From Holacanthus passer (taxonomy: Eukaryota; Chordata; Actinopteri; Pomacanthidae), in NCBI GenBank assembly GCA_025331565.1, contig JAFREQ010000003.1:12703001-12767000 (forward strand): DNA of 64,000 nt, written 5' to 3'. The position numbers and the translations under genes were made by a program. Below the pieces are notes generated by a model. The model was not told the origin of the DNA. It worked only from the letters and a program-made list of their open reading frames with translations, and did no database searches. Shown piece by piece: positions 36,239-49,100 of the stretch. The stretch's first letter is position 1; each line of letters starts with the position of its first letter.

Positions 36239-38738
36239 CCAGCCAAAGCCATCTGTACCCGGTTTATATCCGCTGGCGCAGTTACACTGTGGTCGCTAGT
36301 CATGCTTTCATAATCCCGCAAGAACAGCGGATGTTTGCTAGACAGACGGTGCTACATTGTTATTGGTCCGACCGGAAACAAATTCAATCGAGCGATAATA
36401 ACGTTGCCTTAATTTTATACATCCACACACACACGCACTGTCTAGAGAAATATACAACACACATTATTTTAATACAATAAAATGACTGGAGTCTGGTCCA
36501 TAGGAAACCTGATTATGACTGAGTGATGCAATATGGTGTAATCTAATGCAACAGGGTTAAAAAAAACTTTCTGAGGCAAATATAGTTTATCTTTACTTAA
36601 AATGATTTAATAATTCCGTACAGAAGTTAGGATTTAATGTTTGGTTTGGTAACAATGAGAATACAACACAAGGCTGCAGGGAAAGACAACCTTCCAACAA
36701 ATACAGGCATTCATACAGTTTTCTCTTGGCAACTGTCAAACATACAGTAGATGAAAGCTTTGTGGGAGGGAGACAGACACATCAGGTAGGTTTATACTGC
36801 TGAGGGAACGAGAGGCATGACTTTCAATATCCTCATCTCTTACAACAGCGATCAATTGGAAGACACAACATCTGAGTTAGTTTAATGCGTGGATAGCCTG
36901 CAAGAGGCTTAATCAGGTTTGTAAGAAATGGCACTGCTTCATTTACTCAAATCCCAAATTAGTTCATTCGACCATTTCACAAATTAAAATGAACTCCTTC
37001 CATATCTCTTATCAATATAGCTAAATAATTTGAGAACTGTACATAAAATCACTGGAGCCAACTGGAAATGGATGTCAGGTTATAGCCTTGCAACCATGTA
37101 AATCAATAACATGTTGGATTTATTGGAACATGTCCCACATAGCAAAGGTCCAATTTTTTAGATGTGCAATAACCTCTGTACTATGATAAAGGTCAGTGCC
37201 TCAGCAGAGGAGGCAATCTGAGGATCAAAGGCAGCAGTGATAGCAGTGTAAGGCTTTACCTCCCAACTCAGACCAATATTAACTGTCAGCTTCCTTCATA
37301 GCTGTCAAAACATGCCCACAACAAATTTCCCTTGGTGGAAATTTCACTGAGAAATGATTACAGTCAAGTCCAATCCTTAATTTGAGGGAAACAAACCAAA
37401 TTCATCATCATCTCAATGCCCATTTTACAATCAGACTGGCAATAGTGAGGATGCATTGATCACAAAAGTCCAAACTGCTGGAGCACTGAATGACAGATGT
37501 TTTCTTGTGAAGGATTTCAGAGATGGCTTTCTGTACCAATGCATATTTTCATGTCAAGTATGAACCCTTACTCAGACTTAGCCAGTTCAAGCCAATATGT
37601 GAGGGTGCCTCATAGTGGAGGTACAATCAAATATACAGATTACAGGATAAATGCTTTGCTCATCCGGAGGCACCTGGGTCAGGTGTCTGCAGAATGTATG
37701 AGTGACCATAAAATGAAGGGCAGCGGTACCATTTCAACTGAAGCCAAGACAACACAAACTAGATGGTCTATATTTAGGGCAACAGTATTTATAAAATAAG
37801 CCTATCGATCTAGAAAGACAGAATATTAGAAACTTGCATTGACCATTTGGTTGTAATATGTATAAGATGCATATAAACACATATTTTGCCATTCCATTTA
37901 GTTCACCATTAGCCCTTGCTTCTGCAATATGAGGCACTTGTCTGTTGACGTGGGCAGGACCGTGCATATGGGAAATGAGTCAATGTTGTCTTGATCCTCT
38001 ATGTGAGTTTTGAGGAATATGCATTTCAAATTGTAGAGTTTACAAGAACTAAGAAAAAAATGGTCAGCCTTCCAATTCAGACATTTTCTGACATTTACCT
38101 TACACCATGAGAGTCACTCTATGCACCAACTATAAAAACTGAAGGTTGTTATTGACTTTATAGACTATATTTTTGTAATTTGACTTGATGTTTTACTTTA
38201 TTTTCCCTTCCCATAGGCTGCATGTACAGTACAAGACTCTACCAGTCTCTTATAAAGTGCTGGACTTGAAATGGGCCATTAGCATAAATGCTGGTTGGCA
38301 CCAGAGAAGGAGGAAGGAATAAGGAGACAGCATTTAAAAAGTGTGCCTGTAGGAAAATGGCTCAAGTGACTGAGGATGATTCTGATGATACATGTCTGAT
38401 AAAAACTCTGTAAGTCATTTAAAGGAATGGTGGGGGAAATGTTCATCTATTCAAAAGGAATTATTGGCATTTGTAAACCTTACGAAATGCAGGATTTGCA
38501 CAAAATGAAAGAAAGAGTACTGTCATGGTTTCTTTGGCAGTACAGCCCTGCTGCGTCTAGAGGGACATCAACATGAGGTGGGAGGCTCTCGACCCCCTGA
38601 GGTCCTTGTTAGTTCATAGTGTGGGCTGGTGAAACCTTTCCTCCAGCTTCACCTCCTGTTTAAGGCCACTGGTGGTAGATGCATTGTTTTAATAGATCCA
38701 CGGCCGGGTCACTGATGGCTTAGAGAAGACCAGTGTCG
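36239..38738 (-). other. selenoo promoter and trabd 3' UTR interval
   Basis: Just upstream of the selenoo ATG is a CpG-containing stretch with a CCAAT box on the minus strand (ATTGG near 36361-36365), a plausible promoter. From 38738 downward the trabd 3' UTR should run to an AATAAA such as 38202-38197 or, further on, 37124-37119. The rest is AT-rich with no exon or RNA gene recognised. Confidence 0.55.
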
Positions 38739-41700
38739 TCAAGCAGGGGGTGGCCGCAGAGTCTCCACTAAAGATTTGACTGCAGGTAAAGACAGCATGA
38801 CTCTACCTATACTCCCTCCAGCACGGTAGCAGGCGTATCCCAGCATTCCCATCATGACACCCTTTAGGACCGTGCACAACACCCAGCCAAAACGTGAGGG
38901 AGGTGCAACACTGAGGAAGTCACAGAGAGACACAATGAGCAGCTGTGTCAAGACACAGTTACAATACATTTCTATTACTATTGCGTCAAAACAAGACAAA
39001 CATACCTCATGATTTCATTAATGTTGAGCTGCTTCTCCCAGTTTCTTTCTATGCCAGGGACGTGACCCATCCCTACAACTCCCACCACCACAGCAGGCAC
39101 TTCTACACAACATTATAAAAAGTTGTTAGTTGTTACATTCTATTTACACTAACTATTAACTATTTACACTTCTACAACCACATATATAATTTTATCACTA
39201 TATGAAACCACAGGTAAAACATCTAGAGCAAATACACTGCTGAAAAAGTAGACTATGATTCACAAAGCATCAATTCTTATGGTGTCAACATTAAGCTAAG
39301 TAGAACAGTGAAAAAATGCTCTGCATTGAATTTTACCTTTATGAATGTTCGGTTTTTGTTGTCAGAAAAGTGTAAATTCAATATGTTTATTAGTTAGGTC
39401 ATAGTTAAAGGTGGTGCTGTACTGAACTACATTATATTGAGAGGTGTTTCTAATTTCTTGTCCTCTCTATTTGCACACATGAGGGCTTAGATTATTAGAA
39501 ACACCACCAAATATAATGCAGCTCAGTACAACACCGCCACAACAAGTTGACAGCAGAGTGGATTTGTTTGGAATCATTGGGAACTACATGAGCCACATGA
39601 CGGCAAGAGTGGCAAAGAGTGGCGCAGCTCTCTTATTTACCAGAGCTGAAACAGTGTGATACGTACTCTGGGCATTAGGGGGGGCCTCCACACAGCGTGT
39701 AGCCTGGCGAAGCGTGTGCGTGAGGTAGATGTCTCTTTCAGCCACAATGGTCTGGTGGAGAGCAGGAAACTCGCCGATCATCTCTGACATGGTCTGCTCC
39801 AGCAGGTCCTTCTGTTTGCACTTCTCTACGTCCTCTTTACTGAAACACACAGTCCAACACACTGTCACATAGGAAGGTGAAGACATTTTGTTTTCCTGTT
39901 CATGCAGGATTTTGAGTATGACAACTGTTCTATAGAAAGAGGAACAACCTGTAAAAATGCATTGCCCAGATAAGGTCTGCATGGTGGCATGGCATGCTTT
40001 TTTTTCTCCAATATCTCATTACAGTTTGCCTTTGTGCCTTTGAAACATTTCCAGGCCATCTTCTATTAAAAGTCTTTACACAAGATGTATACAACACTTC
40101 TTCTCAACAACACTTCATCTTTTAATAATTTATTATTCTGTGAGGTGACATTTTTTTTGCTACCCTTTAGGGCAAAGTGAACAAATGTGGCTTTGATAGC
40201 GTTATCAACCTGTTGTGTTTTTAGACTAGAAATACAAAATTCAGAGGATCCAGCCCCCTCAGGATCTTAACGAGGCCTTTTAAGGCTGTGGGAATGGCCT
40301 GGACAATTAGCTTTCAAAATATTCAAGTCTTAACAGCGATTTAAAGGCTCAATCTAAGAGATGTGTGAAGATGGACACATAGAAAGCTTCCAGTCAGATC
40401 TCACAGACACTGGCAGTTTAAAGAATTGGCAGAGTTGAATGTACTCTAGAAAATATGTGTGGGCGCACGTTCCCTAGTTCTAAACAGACCACACTGAAGG
40501 GCGTGATGCTCACGCATATGTACTGTAGCTGCATTTTTTTTTCCCAGGCAAAAAAGTCAACGAAAGCTCAATGCTACTGTTACCACAATTTCCCCAAATT
40601 TCACAATCCTTTAATATCAAGCATCTAAATTTAAACTCCCATTTTAAAACCACTGCTTTTGTCACTGCCACCACTTCTGCAAAATAGAAACCTCTGAAGA
40701 GAGGATATGAGACGACATGTTCTGAACCCATTCAGCTCTCCATGAGGTGGGCACAGTAGCTAGTCCAGTCAGAAGAGATTCTTGGAACAGCTTCCATATT
40801 TACAGTTTCCCTCTGAATTGCAGCAATATCCACATTTTTGGTAAGAGGAGTAGGGATGTACAGTATCAGGATCACCTCAGGACATCTGGGGCTGTATTTA
40901 CACATGCACTGCGACCCTGAACTTTTCAGGACATTACTGCTATGGGCTGTGAGCAACTGTAACTGTAACTCAAATGTCTAAATCAGTTGAACTGGACATT
41001 AACTGGCCGTTACCCTGCCAGCTCTCCAGTACAAAGTCAATGTAATGTCTGATATGTGTGAATAGAGCAGGTCATTTGTTGGAGGATTTATAGTGAGCGA
41101 GTGGACGTGTTGATGATGTTGCACAAAGTGTAGCTGCTTCGTGCTCTTTCTGTTTGCCTGTATCCTGCTTTCAACTCTTTGATTACTATTGCAGATACAT
41201 GTAGTATTGATATCAATACAACAGTCATGATTACAGATGAGCCCCTCCTCCTGCATGTTCTACCCGGGCACCATCCCTTGCCTAAACCAAATGGAGTACT
41301 GGACAATGTCTGGAGTTCATATAAGAAAACAGTAGTGTCTAATAATAGATATTGAGAAAGACAGTCTCACAACGCTGTGTGGTATGACATTACGTGACTA
41401 AGGTGAGCTTATACCTGATTGGGTCTGACAGAAAGCAAAGACCCCATGCCAGGCGGGCCTTCTGCCACAGACTGAGAGCAGCAATGGCCCTCTTAAACGT
41501 GACAGGGATCGGCCTGTCTCCAAGGTGAAATTTACAAAACGGCACCCGTCCAGCCTGTGAGGAAAGAACATCTAGAATGAGTCTACTATCGCCCACCTTT
41601 TTTTAAAAAAATTTCTTCTGTGTGTGATATTACCTCTTTGAAGGCCTCCCTAAACTCTCCTCCAGGAGCCATTCCCAGCTGCTCAGTGATGTGAGCTGAA

Positions 41701-43663
41701 ACTTTGAGCAGGAGAATCTGCATCAGGCCAGACATCAGCCCATTCTGACAAACACAGAAGGCAGAAATAAGCATTCACAAAAACACAAAATGCCTTCATT
41801 GGTTATTCTTTCAATTAGTTTTATGCACTTTTTCAAACAGCTTTGGAAAATCAATAAGAGAAAACACGCTCTCAAGTACAGAGCAGACTAAAGGCTCTTT
41901 ACTGACACTGAATCCTGTTTGTCATCATACATCACAGATATTAATTTCTCCTTTAAGAATGAGTGCATGCTTCGGTCCCTGTCAATATTTCTCCTCATCA
42001 TGGGATAAAAGCGGTTTCAAATGCCAAAACACCATTACTGCCTTATTCAGAATATACAGTAGTCTCACTGCCATGGTCACCCTCTGTACCTCTCTCAATT
42101 ACTACCACTGTTGTTAACTGCCACCATTCTGAGAGCCTGACCTGTTTGATAGCCTGCTGAACCTTATCCAGGTTGATGTCTTTGGCTTCCCTCAGCAGCG
42201 TATTCTCGTCCATCTTTAACATAGACACCCTGTACTGGCACAGCTCCACCACTACCACGTCTGGCTGCACAGCTCGGATCGTCTGTGTGAGGGAGGGAGA
42301 GAGAGAATGAGAGAGCATAAGTGACAGAGAAAGTTAGGACAAAAACACGTCAATGCTGAAAAGAAGACACGGAATGCCAACCTAATTACTAATCATCACT
42401 TCAAGGTGCTACTCTACAGCACTTCTCCACATTCACTCCAGTTACTCCAGTATTTCACTGATAATTCACAGCATATCACATTTTTAAAAGGTGTAAGAGG
42501 CACAGTGTAGCGTACAAATCCTGATGTAAATTCTCATTGGCTCACCGTGGCCACATCCTTTTTGCTGCTGTCACTGAAGTGGGCAGTGCCAACCAGGTAT
42601 AGGAGGCTGCCATCAGGGGCAGTAAGACAGGTCACTGTCTCTGGGAGCTCAGGGGACGACTGGCGGCGCTGGGATCGCAACTGCCAAAGCAGCTCCATTG
42701 CTTCACCATCCGCTAGACAGGAACAACACAGACCATTATTAAAGGACAAATGCAAGACGACAACTATAGTGTCGAATGCCTTACTGTATCGACTGTGATA
42801 TATAAAAGGAGGGGTATATTTTCATTTTACAGCAATTTTCTATAGTTCTATATTTCTCTTAAACACATTACCTATAGTTCAATTCACAAGCAGACTCTTA
42901 ATAATAATGGAGAATTGGTAAGTTACAACTAAACTACAGACAAGACTTGAGGCAACATGTACACCAGAAAAAGTATAGTATGCAAGACATTTTTTTCATA
43001 ATAGATAGATAAATAGATAGGCAGACTTTATTTGTCCAACAAATCTTGTTGTTCTTTTAAGACAGATTTTTTTAAGATGGATCAATAAAAACTACAAAAA
43101 GTCTATGGCTATAAGTGAGGACAGTAACAAAATAATTAGCACACCCGCACATGTGCATCAGGAACAACTGCATTCTTTCTTAAGGCTTGATGTTGTATAG
43201 ATGATCATGAAAAGAAGGGGGGGGTTACAACATCTTTCTGATGAAATACAGACTGAAAGAAAACCAGCTTACAGAGGCCTGGAGGTAGACAAGGCAGTTC
43301 CTCTTCTGAAGGATCCTCTGCTGGTCCGACTGACTCATCCTGTCAGGCATCAAAACAGCAAACAATATCTCAGACAGAAGGTATGTTTCCATCAGCACGA
43401 GATTAAGAGATTATTCCCTCAGTCAGTCTAGCCTGTTTCACAAACACGGGCTGATTGCACATAATTAGGTAAGAGCTCAGGACAAGTTGCAACTGCAATG
43501 GTTGACAAACAACTTCAAGAAGTCAGCAACGAATCAACAAATGTATTTTTTTTTTTTTTTTTATACATCAAAACACTCCATCTACTCAGTGTCCCCAGTG
43601 TGAGCAGGACAAAAACACAAGCATGTAACTGTGACCAACCTCTGAGTTGTTGTCTTGATCCAT
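38739..43663 (-). CDS. trabd: TraB domain-containing protein
   Basis: Nine coding exons: 43640-43663, 43273-43339, 42546-42712, 42142-42282, 41634-41744, 41415-41554, 39667-39839, 39006-39102 and 38739-38910. They join in frame to 363 residues (human TRABD ~376). TraB/PrgY family signatures appear in order: GTAHFSDSSKKDV (family GTAH motif), VVVELCQYRVSMLKMDE, SAHITEQLGMAPGGEFREAF, LGDRPIPVTFKRAIAALS, VAERDIYLTHTLR (ERD.Y) and GMGHVPGIE. The C-terminal stretch WVLCTVLKGVMMGMLGYACY looks like a membrane anchor. Relatives include bacterial PrgY, which blocks a peptide pheromone, and the TIKI metalloproteases; the job of TRABD itself is poorly defined. The acidic N-terminus starts MDQDNNSEDES. 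The first coding exon holds only eight codons and its acceptor is at 43681. A non-coding exon lies upstream at about 44135-44215. Confidence 0.95.
39399..39540. repeat. Fold-back (MITE-like) repeat, copy 1
   Basis: Arms at about 39411-39457 and 39493-39540 are imperfect reverse complements around a ~35-bp loop. Core phrases are ACATTATATTGAGAGGTGTT on one side and AACACCACCAAATATAATGC on the other. It lies in a trabd intron, and a relative occurs at 54613-54733. Confidence 0.75.
39840..41414 (-). other. trabd intron between exons 6 and 7, about 1.6 kb
   Basis: No exon, RNA gene or named repeat was recognised here; the sequence is AT-rich and unique-looking. Confidence 0.6.
43000..43050 (-). 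mobile_element. LINE 3' tail, minus orientation
   Basis: TAGATAGATAAATAGATAGG precedes CAGACTTTATTTGTCCAACA. On the minus strand this reads as a GGACAAATAAAG phrase followed by CTAT repeats, a typical LINE terminus. It lies in a trabd intron. Confidence 0.5.
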
Positions 43664-44134
43664 GTCTGAAGCGCTGAGAGCTGCGTGTGACAGAGAGTAC
43701 AATGAGCGGTGAGGCGTTCACTGACAGCTAGCCACGGCGCTGCTGACTGCTGACGCTGCTTTAAGTGGAGCAGATGCAGACTTGTGTGGAAACGCAGCTA
43801 ACGGTTAAAACGTTAATGGCAAAAGTGGCGACTGCGGCTGATTTATGAGTGGAGATCAAAGAGGTAAAGTCTTCTCGGGCGACGTGAGAGCTTAAAAAGA
43901 GGCGACTTGCCGGGGGCAGGTCTCCAAACTAGCTAACGTTACTTCCAGGTACGGGACTGCTAACAGCGAGCGTTAGCAACCGGATGATGGCTAACTCAAG
44001 CTAACTAGCTAAGAATTTCGTCACATCAAACGCGTTGAAACGGAATAATTTCACAACAAACGCCGCCATTATCTAGTACGACATATTCAGTAATAAACAC
44101 GACAGCTGTCTACAAACAAATATGAAGAACTTAC

Positions 44135-44222
44135 CGAGAGAGCCAACCCGTATGTCAGTGTGCTCTTCGCCAGCACAGCAGTACAGTGCTCGGCTGAATC
44201 TGACAGCCGCAGTGCATTCTGG
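44135..44222 (-). other. trabd: trabd non-coding first exon
   Basis: On the minus strand this stretch ends in a strong donor (CTCTCG|GTAAGT, GT at 44134-44133). An acceptor (CACACGCAG) at 43681 opens the exon that carries the ATG. The 454-bp intron between them is GC-richer than its surroundings and holds many GCTAAC/GTTAGC phrases (about 43931-44015). The 5' end is set only roughly by the promoter motif at 44213-44232. Confidence 0.65.
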
Positions 44223-44232
44223 TACATGTAGT
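44213..44232 (-). promoter_or_regulatory. trabd: ZNF143/STAF-type binding motif at the trabd promoter
   Basis: The minus strand reads ACTACATGTACCAGAATGCA. This closely fits the ZNF143/STAF consensus (ACTACAAnTCCCAGnATGC, from memory), a site usually found just at transcription starts of housekeeping genes. It sits immediately upstream of the inferred trabd first exon. Confidence 0.7.
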
Positions 44233-44235
44233 CAT

Positions 44236-44420
44236 TGATTGCGAAAGGGCGCACAATTCTTTATATCATGAAAAATGTTTTAATTTATAATCATAACATT
44301 TCACACAGTACAGCTAAAGTCCTCCACCTTGGCACTAGCATGGAGAGATTCACCTCCTCGACTGTCTCAATGTGAAGATCTACACAGAAAGCAGAGATAT
44401 GTAGTTCTACACATAACATG

Positions 44421-44457
<37 letters not shown>

Positions 44458-46139
44458 ACACACTCGTGCTACAAGTCTTAAAGTGCTTTTGGATGCATTT
44501 AGTGTGCTTCAGTAGTCTAACATGACGGGGGAGGATTGAGCCAACCTGTGTCATGACGATGAGATGGATCGTGTGTTATTTCCACTAAAAGAGACTGGAA
44601 CTAAAAGCTGGGTCATCACATGTGTACAGGTGTGTGTTCACTCAATGCCCCAGAATAAAAGTATGCATAGGTCTACCTAAAGTGTAGGTAGGCCCCCAGA
44701 CAACAGCAACTAATGTCTTCTACAGTAGATGTCATATTGGTGTGTAAGTCAGTGCAGACAGTTCCTTTATTGAAGTTCCTGTAACCATATATGCAGCTGC
44801 AAGAAATGAGAGGTTGTAGTAGGCGCCCCCATTTCCCCCCTTTTCCACTCACTCATCCCGGGTGAAAAGTGCTAACACACCTTATATTCTACTACAAATA
44901 ACGGGGCGACTATTCTAACTATTCATTCCCTCATGGCAGATGTTAGCACAGTGTGAAAGAGCTTCAGATCGTGTCGGAGACAGCAGATGGCAAAACCAAA
45001 GCTGAGTCATCGTGTGATAAACCTTCCAGTGAGGAACCATTTAACATCTACTCATCACTGCATTCACTTCACATCACAGCACTCCCACAAGAAGCCAGCA
45101 GAACACAAAAGTCACGCACTTTACCAGCAGGCCCAGCTCCGTTCATCATATTGGAGCTGCTAATAAAGTGTTGGAGGAGAAAACACCCACATCGCTGCCT
45201 TTTTTTTTTACTAGATCTAGGTGCCTATGGACAAATCAGAGCAATACTGTCGTTTCACCTCACCTCGCAATGCCACCTTCATTGAGTCTGTCCTTTTGCT
45301 GTTCCTTTATATAATACGCCAATTTACCTATTATTAGTGACGTGCAAGTATAGTCAAGATCTGATGCGCATTCCTAATCAACGGTGAAATGGCAATGATA
45401 AAGCCATGAAACGTGTGTCATATTTTAAACACCCCACAAACACTGAGTCATATACAGTGTCTATACATGTGAAATATGATGCCGTAAGCGCATACATTAT
45501 TGCCACAAATATATTGTGATCTTTTGCATATTAATTGTGCAGATCTCAACAACTGTATTGCGTGAGCTACCTCTCTACTTGGCTATTGGGATAAAGGGAC
45601 TAAGCGTTATCATATGTGTTTAAAATACATTTTGTTTGAAGCCATAACACAGTCCTCTTTGCAGATATGCATCTCTAAGGTGTGTCATTTCTTTTTTCTT
45701 TTTTTTTTTTAGAAAGCTCGTTCATCTCTCATTGCCGCTCATCCTTTCATTAGGCCTTGTTCGATATAGCTGTTTGACCCTGCACTGTAGCACCCTGTTG
45801 AAGTATATCACTGCTGGTTTCATTGGAGGGTGTTGAGCTGTACACAGTCATCCTGAGACATGAATGCGACATCATTTCCTGCAGTAATACTCTGGTCAAC
45901 GTTATCAAATACACAAACTTTTGTCTTATCCTGTCTGAATCTGAAAGTCATTTTGCTTTCACGAGAGTCCCATGTCATTTTCTTGCTGTCCAATTTGTGC
46001 CCAATCCACCCATCACAGGAGTGTGTGAGTTCATTTAAAGATCAGAGGTGGCTGTTGATAGGAGCTGATCGACATGGTGCTCATGTGTGCATGTGCGTGG
46101 ACAGAGATCTCGGTCAGCGTTTCTCTTCTTCTCCATTTT
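44236..46139 (-). other. panx2 3' UTR and panx2-trabd spacer
   Basis: Downstream of the panx2 stop codon the minus strand has an AATAAA at 44771-44766, a plausible mRNA end about 1.4 kb after the stop. The remainder up to the trabd promoter is a short spacer with a (CA)n tract near 44433-44456. No exon was found. Confidence 0.55.
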
Positions 46140-49100
46140 TCAACATTCCCCGGCGGCGATGAGCTCCCCGGGTCTCTCTGCCAGTCTGTCTCTACGGTTT
46201 TCTTCATCCTCTTCTTCCTCAAAGAGAGTGTGATGTATACTGAGCAGCTGGTGCGTCGGTGCTCTGGACAGGGGCGGTGGCTGACACTCAGGGTTTTCCG
46301 TCTCGGTGAGAGGCTCCCTTGGCTGAGGAGAGGACTTGGGACTGAGGGCGTCCTCGCTGGAGGGAGGGTTCGGGCTCACTCCATTTACATAAGTAGTGGT
46401 GGGCAGGGTCACTGTAGAAAAGGCAGTGTTGGTCGATTCTGGAGAGCATACTTTAGTTTCTGAAGAGACGAGAAGGAAATGCAGGACAGGGTAAAGAGGA
46501 GACAGTTAGTACAAGCAGTGTGTCCCCTCCTGTCCCCTCCATACTCTTTCAAAGGTCAGCAATAATTGCACCAAGAGACTGCAGCTTAATAAACTGGAGC
46601 TGTCAGTTGTAATGTGCTCGCCTTTTGCATGCCAAGGCTGATTGGCCACCAAGGACATGCAAGGTACAACTAGATGATACATGATGTTTTTTCGCTATAT
46701 TCGTTCAATATTTGATCCAAATAGTTCATTAAAATGTGATAAATCAAGCTTACCTGTAATTGCACCAGACACGTGAACAATCGTGTGAGTGCCTTCAAGG
46801 TACACTGTGTCCATATTGTGCTCTGAGGGTAGAGGTTCTGTGGTTGTGGTCTCCACCTTGGGCTTACGAATGGTCAGCATGTACGGGTGGACGTCCAGAG
46901 AGAAGTTGCGAGTGTGCTTTTTCTCCATCACGCTTAGATCTGCGATCGGACATGAACAGTCTGACTTAAAAAGAAGTAGAACATTACAGCAAAGACACAA
47001 CTACCTTCACTTATTGTCTGGCCTCCTGAAACAGGTTTTAGTTGTTGATCTGGAGTTGTGAATGTAAGTTTGTTTTATATCTGTTTTGGTCTCCCCCAAC
47101 TCCAGAGAAAAACATTGGCTCTTTATCCGTTAAATGCTCCACTATGTTTACTAGTTCGTCACTAACATTGGCTTTTTGCAGTTTCATAGTGATCAGGTAA
47201 TATTAGTGGGTTTATCAGAGCATTTTTACTGAAGATAGCTGCCTGCTGAGAAACACCATTGATGAAGGCTGTGAAAGTGATCCAAAACAATTAGCTGAAA
47301 GATTCTAAAAAGTTCTGTAAAGCTGAAGGAATCTTCAGAACTGAGAGACAATGATCTGTCGGTTTGTCAGTACAAGCAAACCCTTTCACATATAGCCATT
47401 TGATCCACTGTTAATATATGAATGCAGAATATTGATTAGCACGGCTTTAAATGAAAACTAAATGAAAATGAATGAAAATGTCCATAGCACTGCATACCTT
47501 TTGTTGCAGGATGTTGTGTGCTCTTGGTATCCAGAAGTGGTGCAATGAAATTGTCTGCCACCGTCTTTCGTCTGACTGGTTTGGGTTTTTCAGGCTTGGT
47601 GTTATTTTCCAGACGTGTCAGGGTAAGGGGTTCCTTTACAAAGGGCAGAAAACACAAAAACAGGTCAATAAATCATAGCTTACTACAGGTAAGGTATCCA
47701 TAGGCGATGATTAAAGCAGCACTGAAGTGTTTCATATTTTGGAGTTCTAAACGAGGACCACTTCCTGTGCCTTTTCACGGAAAGAGGCACTTATAAAGAG
47801 CCGATATGCCTCAGTTGGAAGCATCTTGAACAGACATACAGTCCATGTTGATATGAACTGCTGTGCTCCAGTGAACAAGTTCTTGTACCAAGTATTATTC
47901 TGTTTCTAGAGGACAGTGAGTTTCCTTCTGTTGTCACTGATGCTGAATGAATCGAGACATTGTTCTCAAACAGCTGCCTTACCTTGAATGGTTGAGGAAG
48001 AGGATTTGAACTTGGGATCCATTTAATCTTCTTGCGGGGCCGTTTGATGACCAGCGGCTCCCCACCCATCTCTCCCACTCCAAGGTCCATGTTGGGATCA
48101 AGTGTTTGTATCCCAGAGTCCCTCACAGTGGGTGTGGCATCGTGGTTGGACTGTGCGAGCGCAGCCAACAGCTGCCTGACCACATTGTCATACATGAGGT
48201 CGCTCTCATTGGTGATGAAGTCCAGCCGGTTGAGCGACTTGATGTGGTCCCTGTTCTCGTTGCAGAACATGGCCAGAATGTTGATGTCGCAGAACTGAGA
48301 CTTCTGCCAGCGTCGCCGTGTTTTTATACCAACTTTATGCAGTTTGTCGAATACAAAGTTGGACTTGCGCACCACAAACAAATGCAGCAAATTAACAAGG
48401 ATGATGAGGTTCATGGTGCAGAGCAGGGCGATATCCACTGCTGCCATGATGCGCTGCAGCTGCACGGCAGGCAGCTTGCAGTTGACCCTGAGCTTCAGCT
48501 CTGCATAGCTGCTAATGTCGGGGGGCTCACCCAGCGCACAGGTGAACTCATTCTGCCTTTGACGGGCATAGTAGGCGCTCAGGTAGGAAATGGGGATGGA
48601 GCTGAGGCAGATAATAGCCAGGTGGCGTGCCAGGTAAAGCTTAGCCAGAAAGTTACTTTGGCCTCGTCTCTCCAAATATTTCTCAAACAGGTTCTGCTCG
48701 GGGCTTTTCTCCTTCTCCGCGTTCTCGATGATCTCCCTCCTCTCCCGCTCAGTTATGCCAGGTCCTTTGGATTGGATCTGCTTCTCGATCTTTGGGGCTC
48801 GGCCCTCAGCGGCTCGATGATAGCAGTTATCAATCTCTTGAAGCAGGAAATTGAGCTCTGAAGTGAGCCGCGTAGAGGCAAGGAACTCCCAGCCCAAAGC
48901 GGGAATGTACATGATTCCAGCAAAAGCCAGCAGGGCATAGGGGAGGAACTTGTGTTCAAACAGTGAAGGCCAGAGGTGAGACTCCACACCAGGCACAGCA
49001 TCCCGCAGCTCCGTCCAGCAGTAGCCTCTTGCATACAGCGCCTGGTCTCTGGTGAAGTTGTGTGGTGTGTAACAGTATATGGACTCCTCTGAGGAAAGCA

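Noticed and set aside
48106..48861. 251-codon plus-strand frame
   Set aside because: It is the antisense shadow of the large panx2 exon 2.
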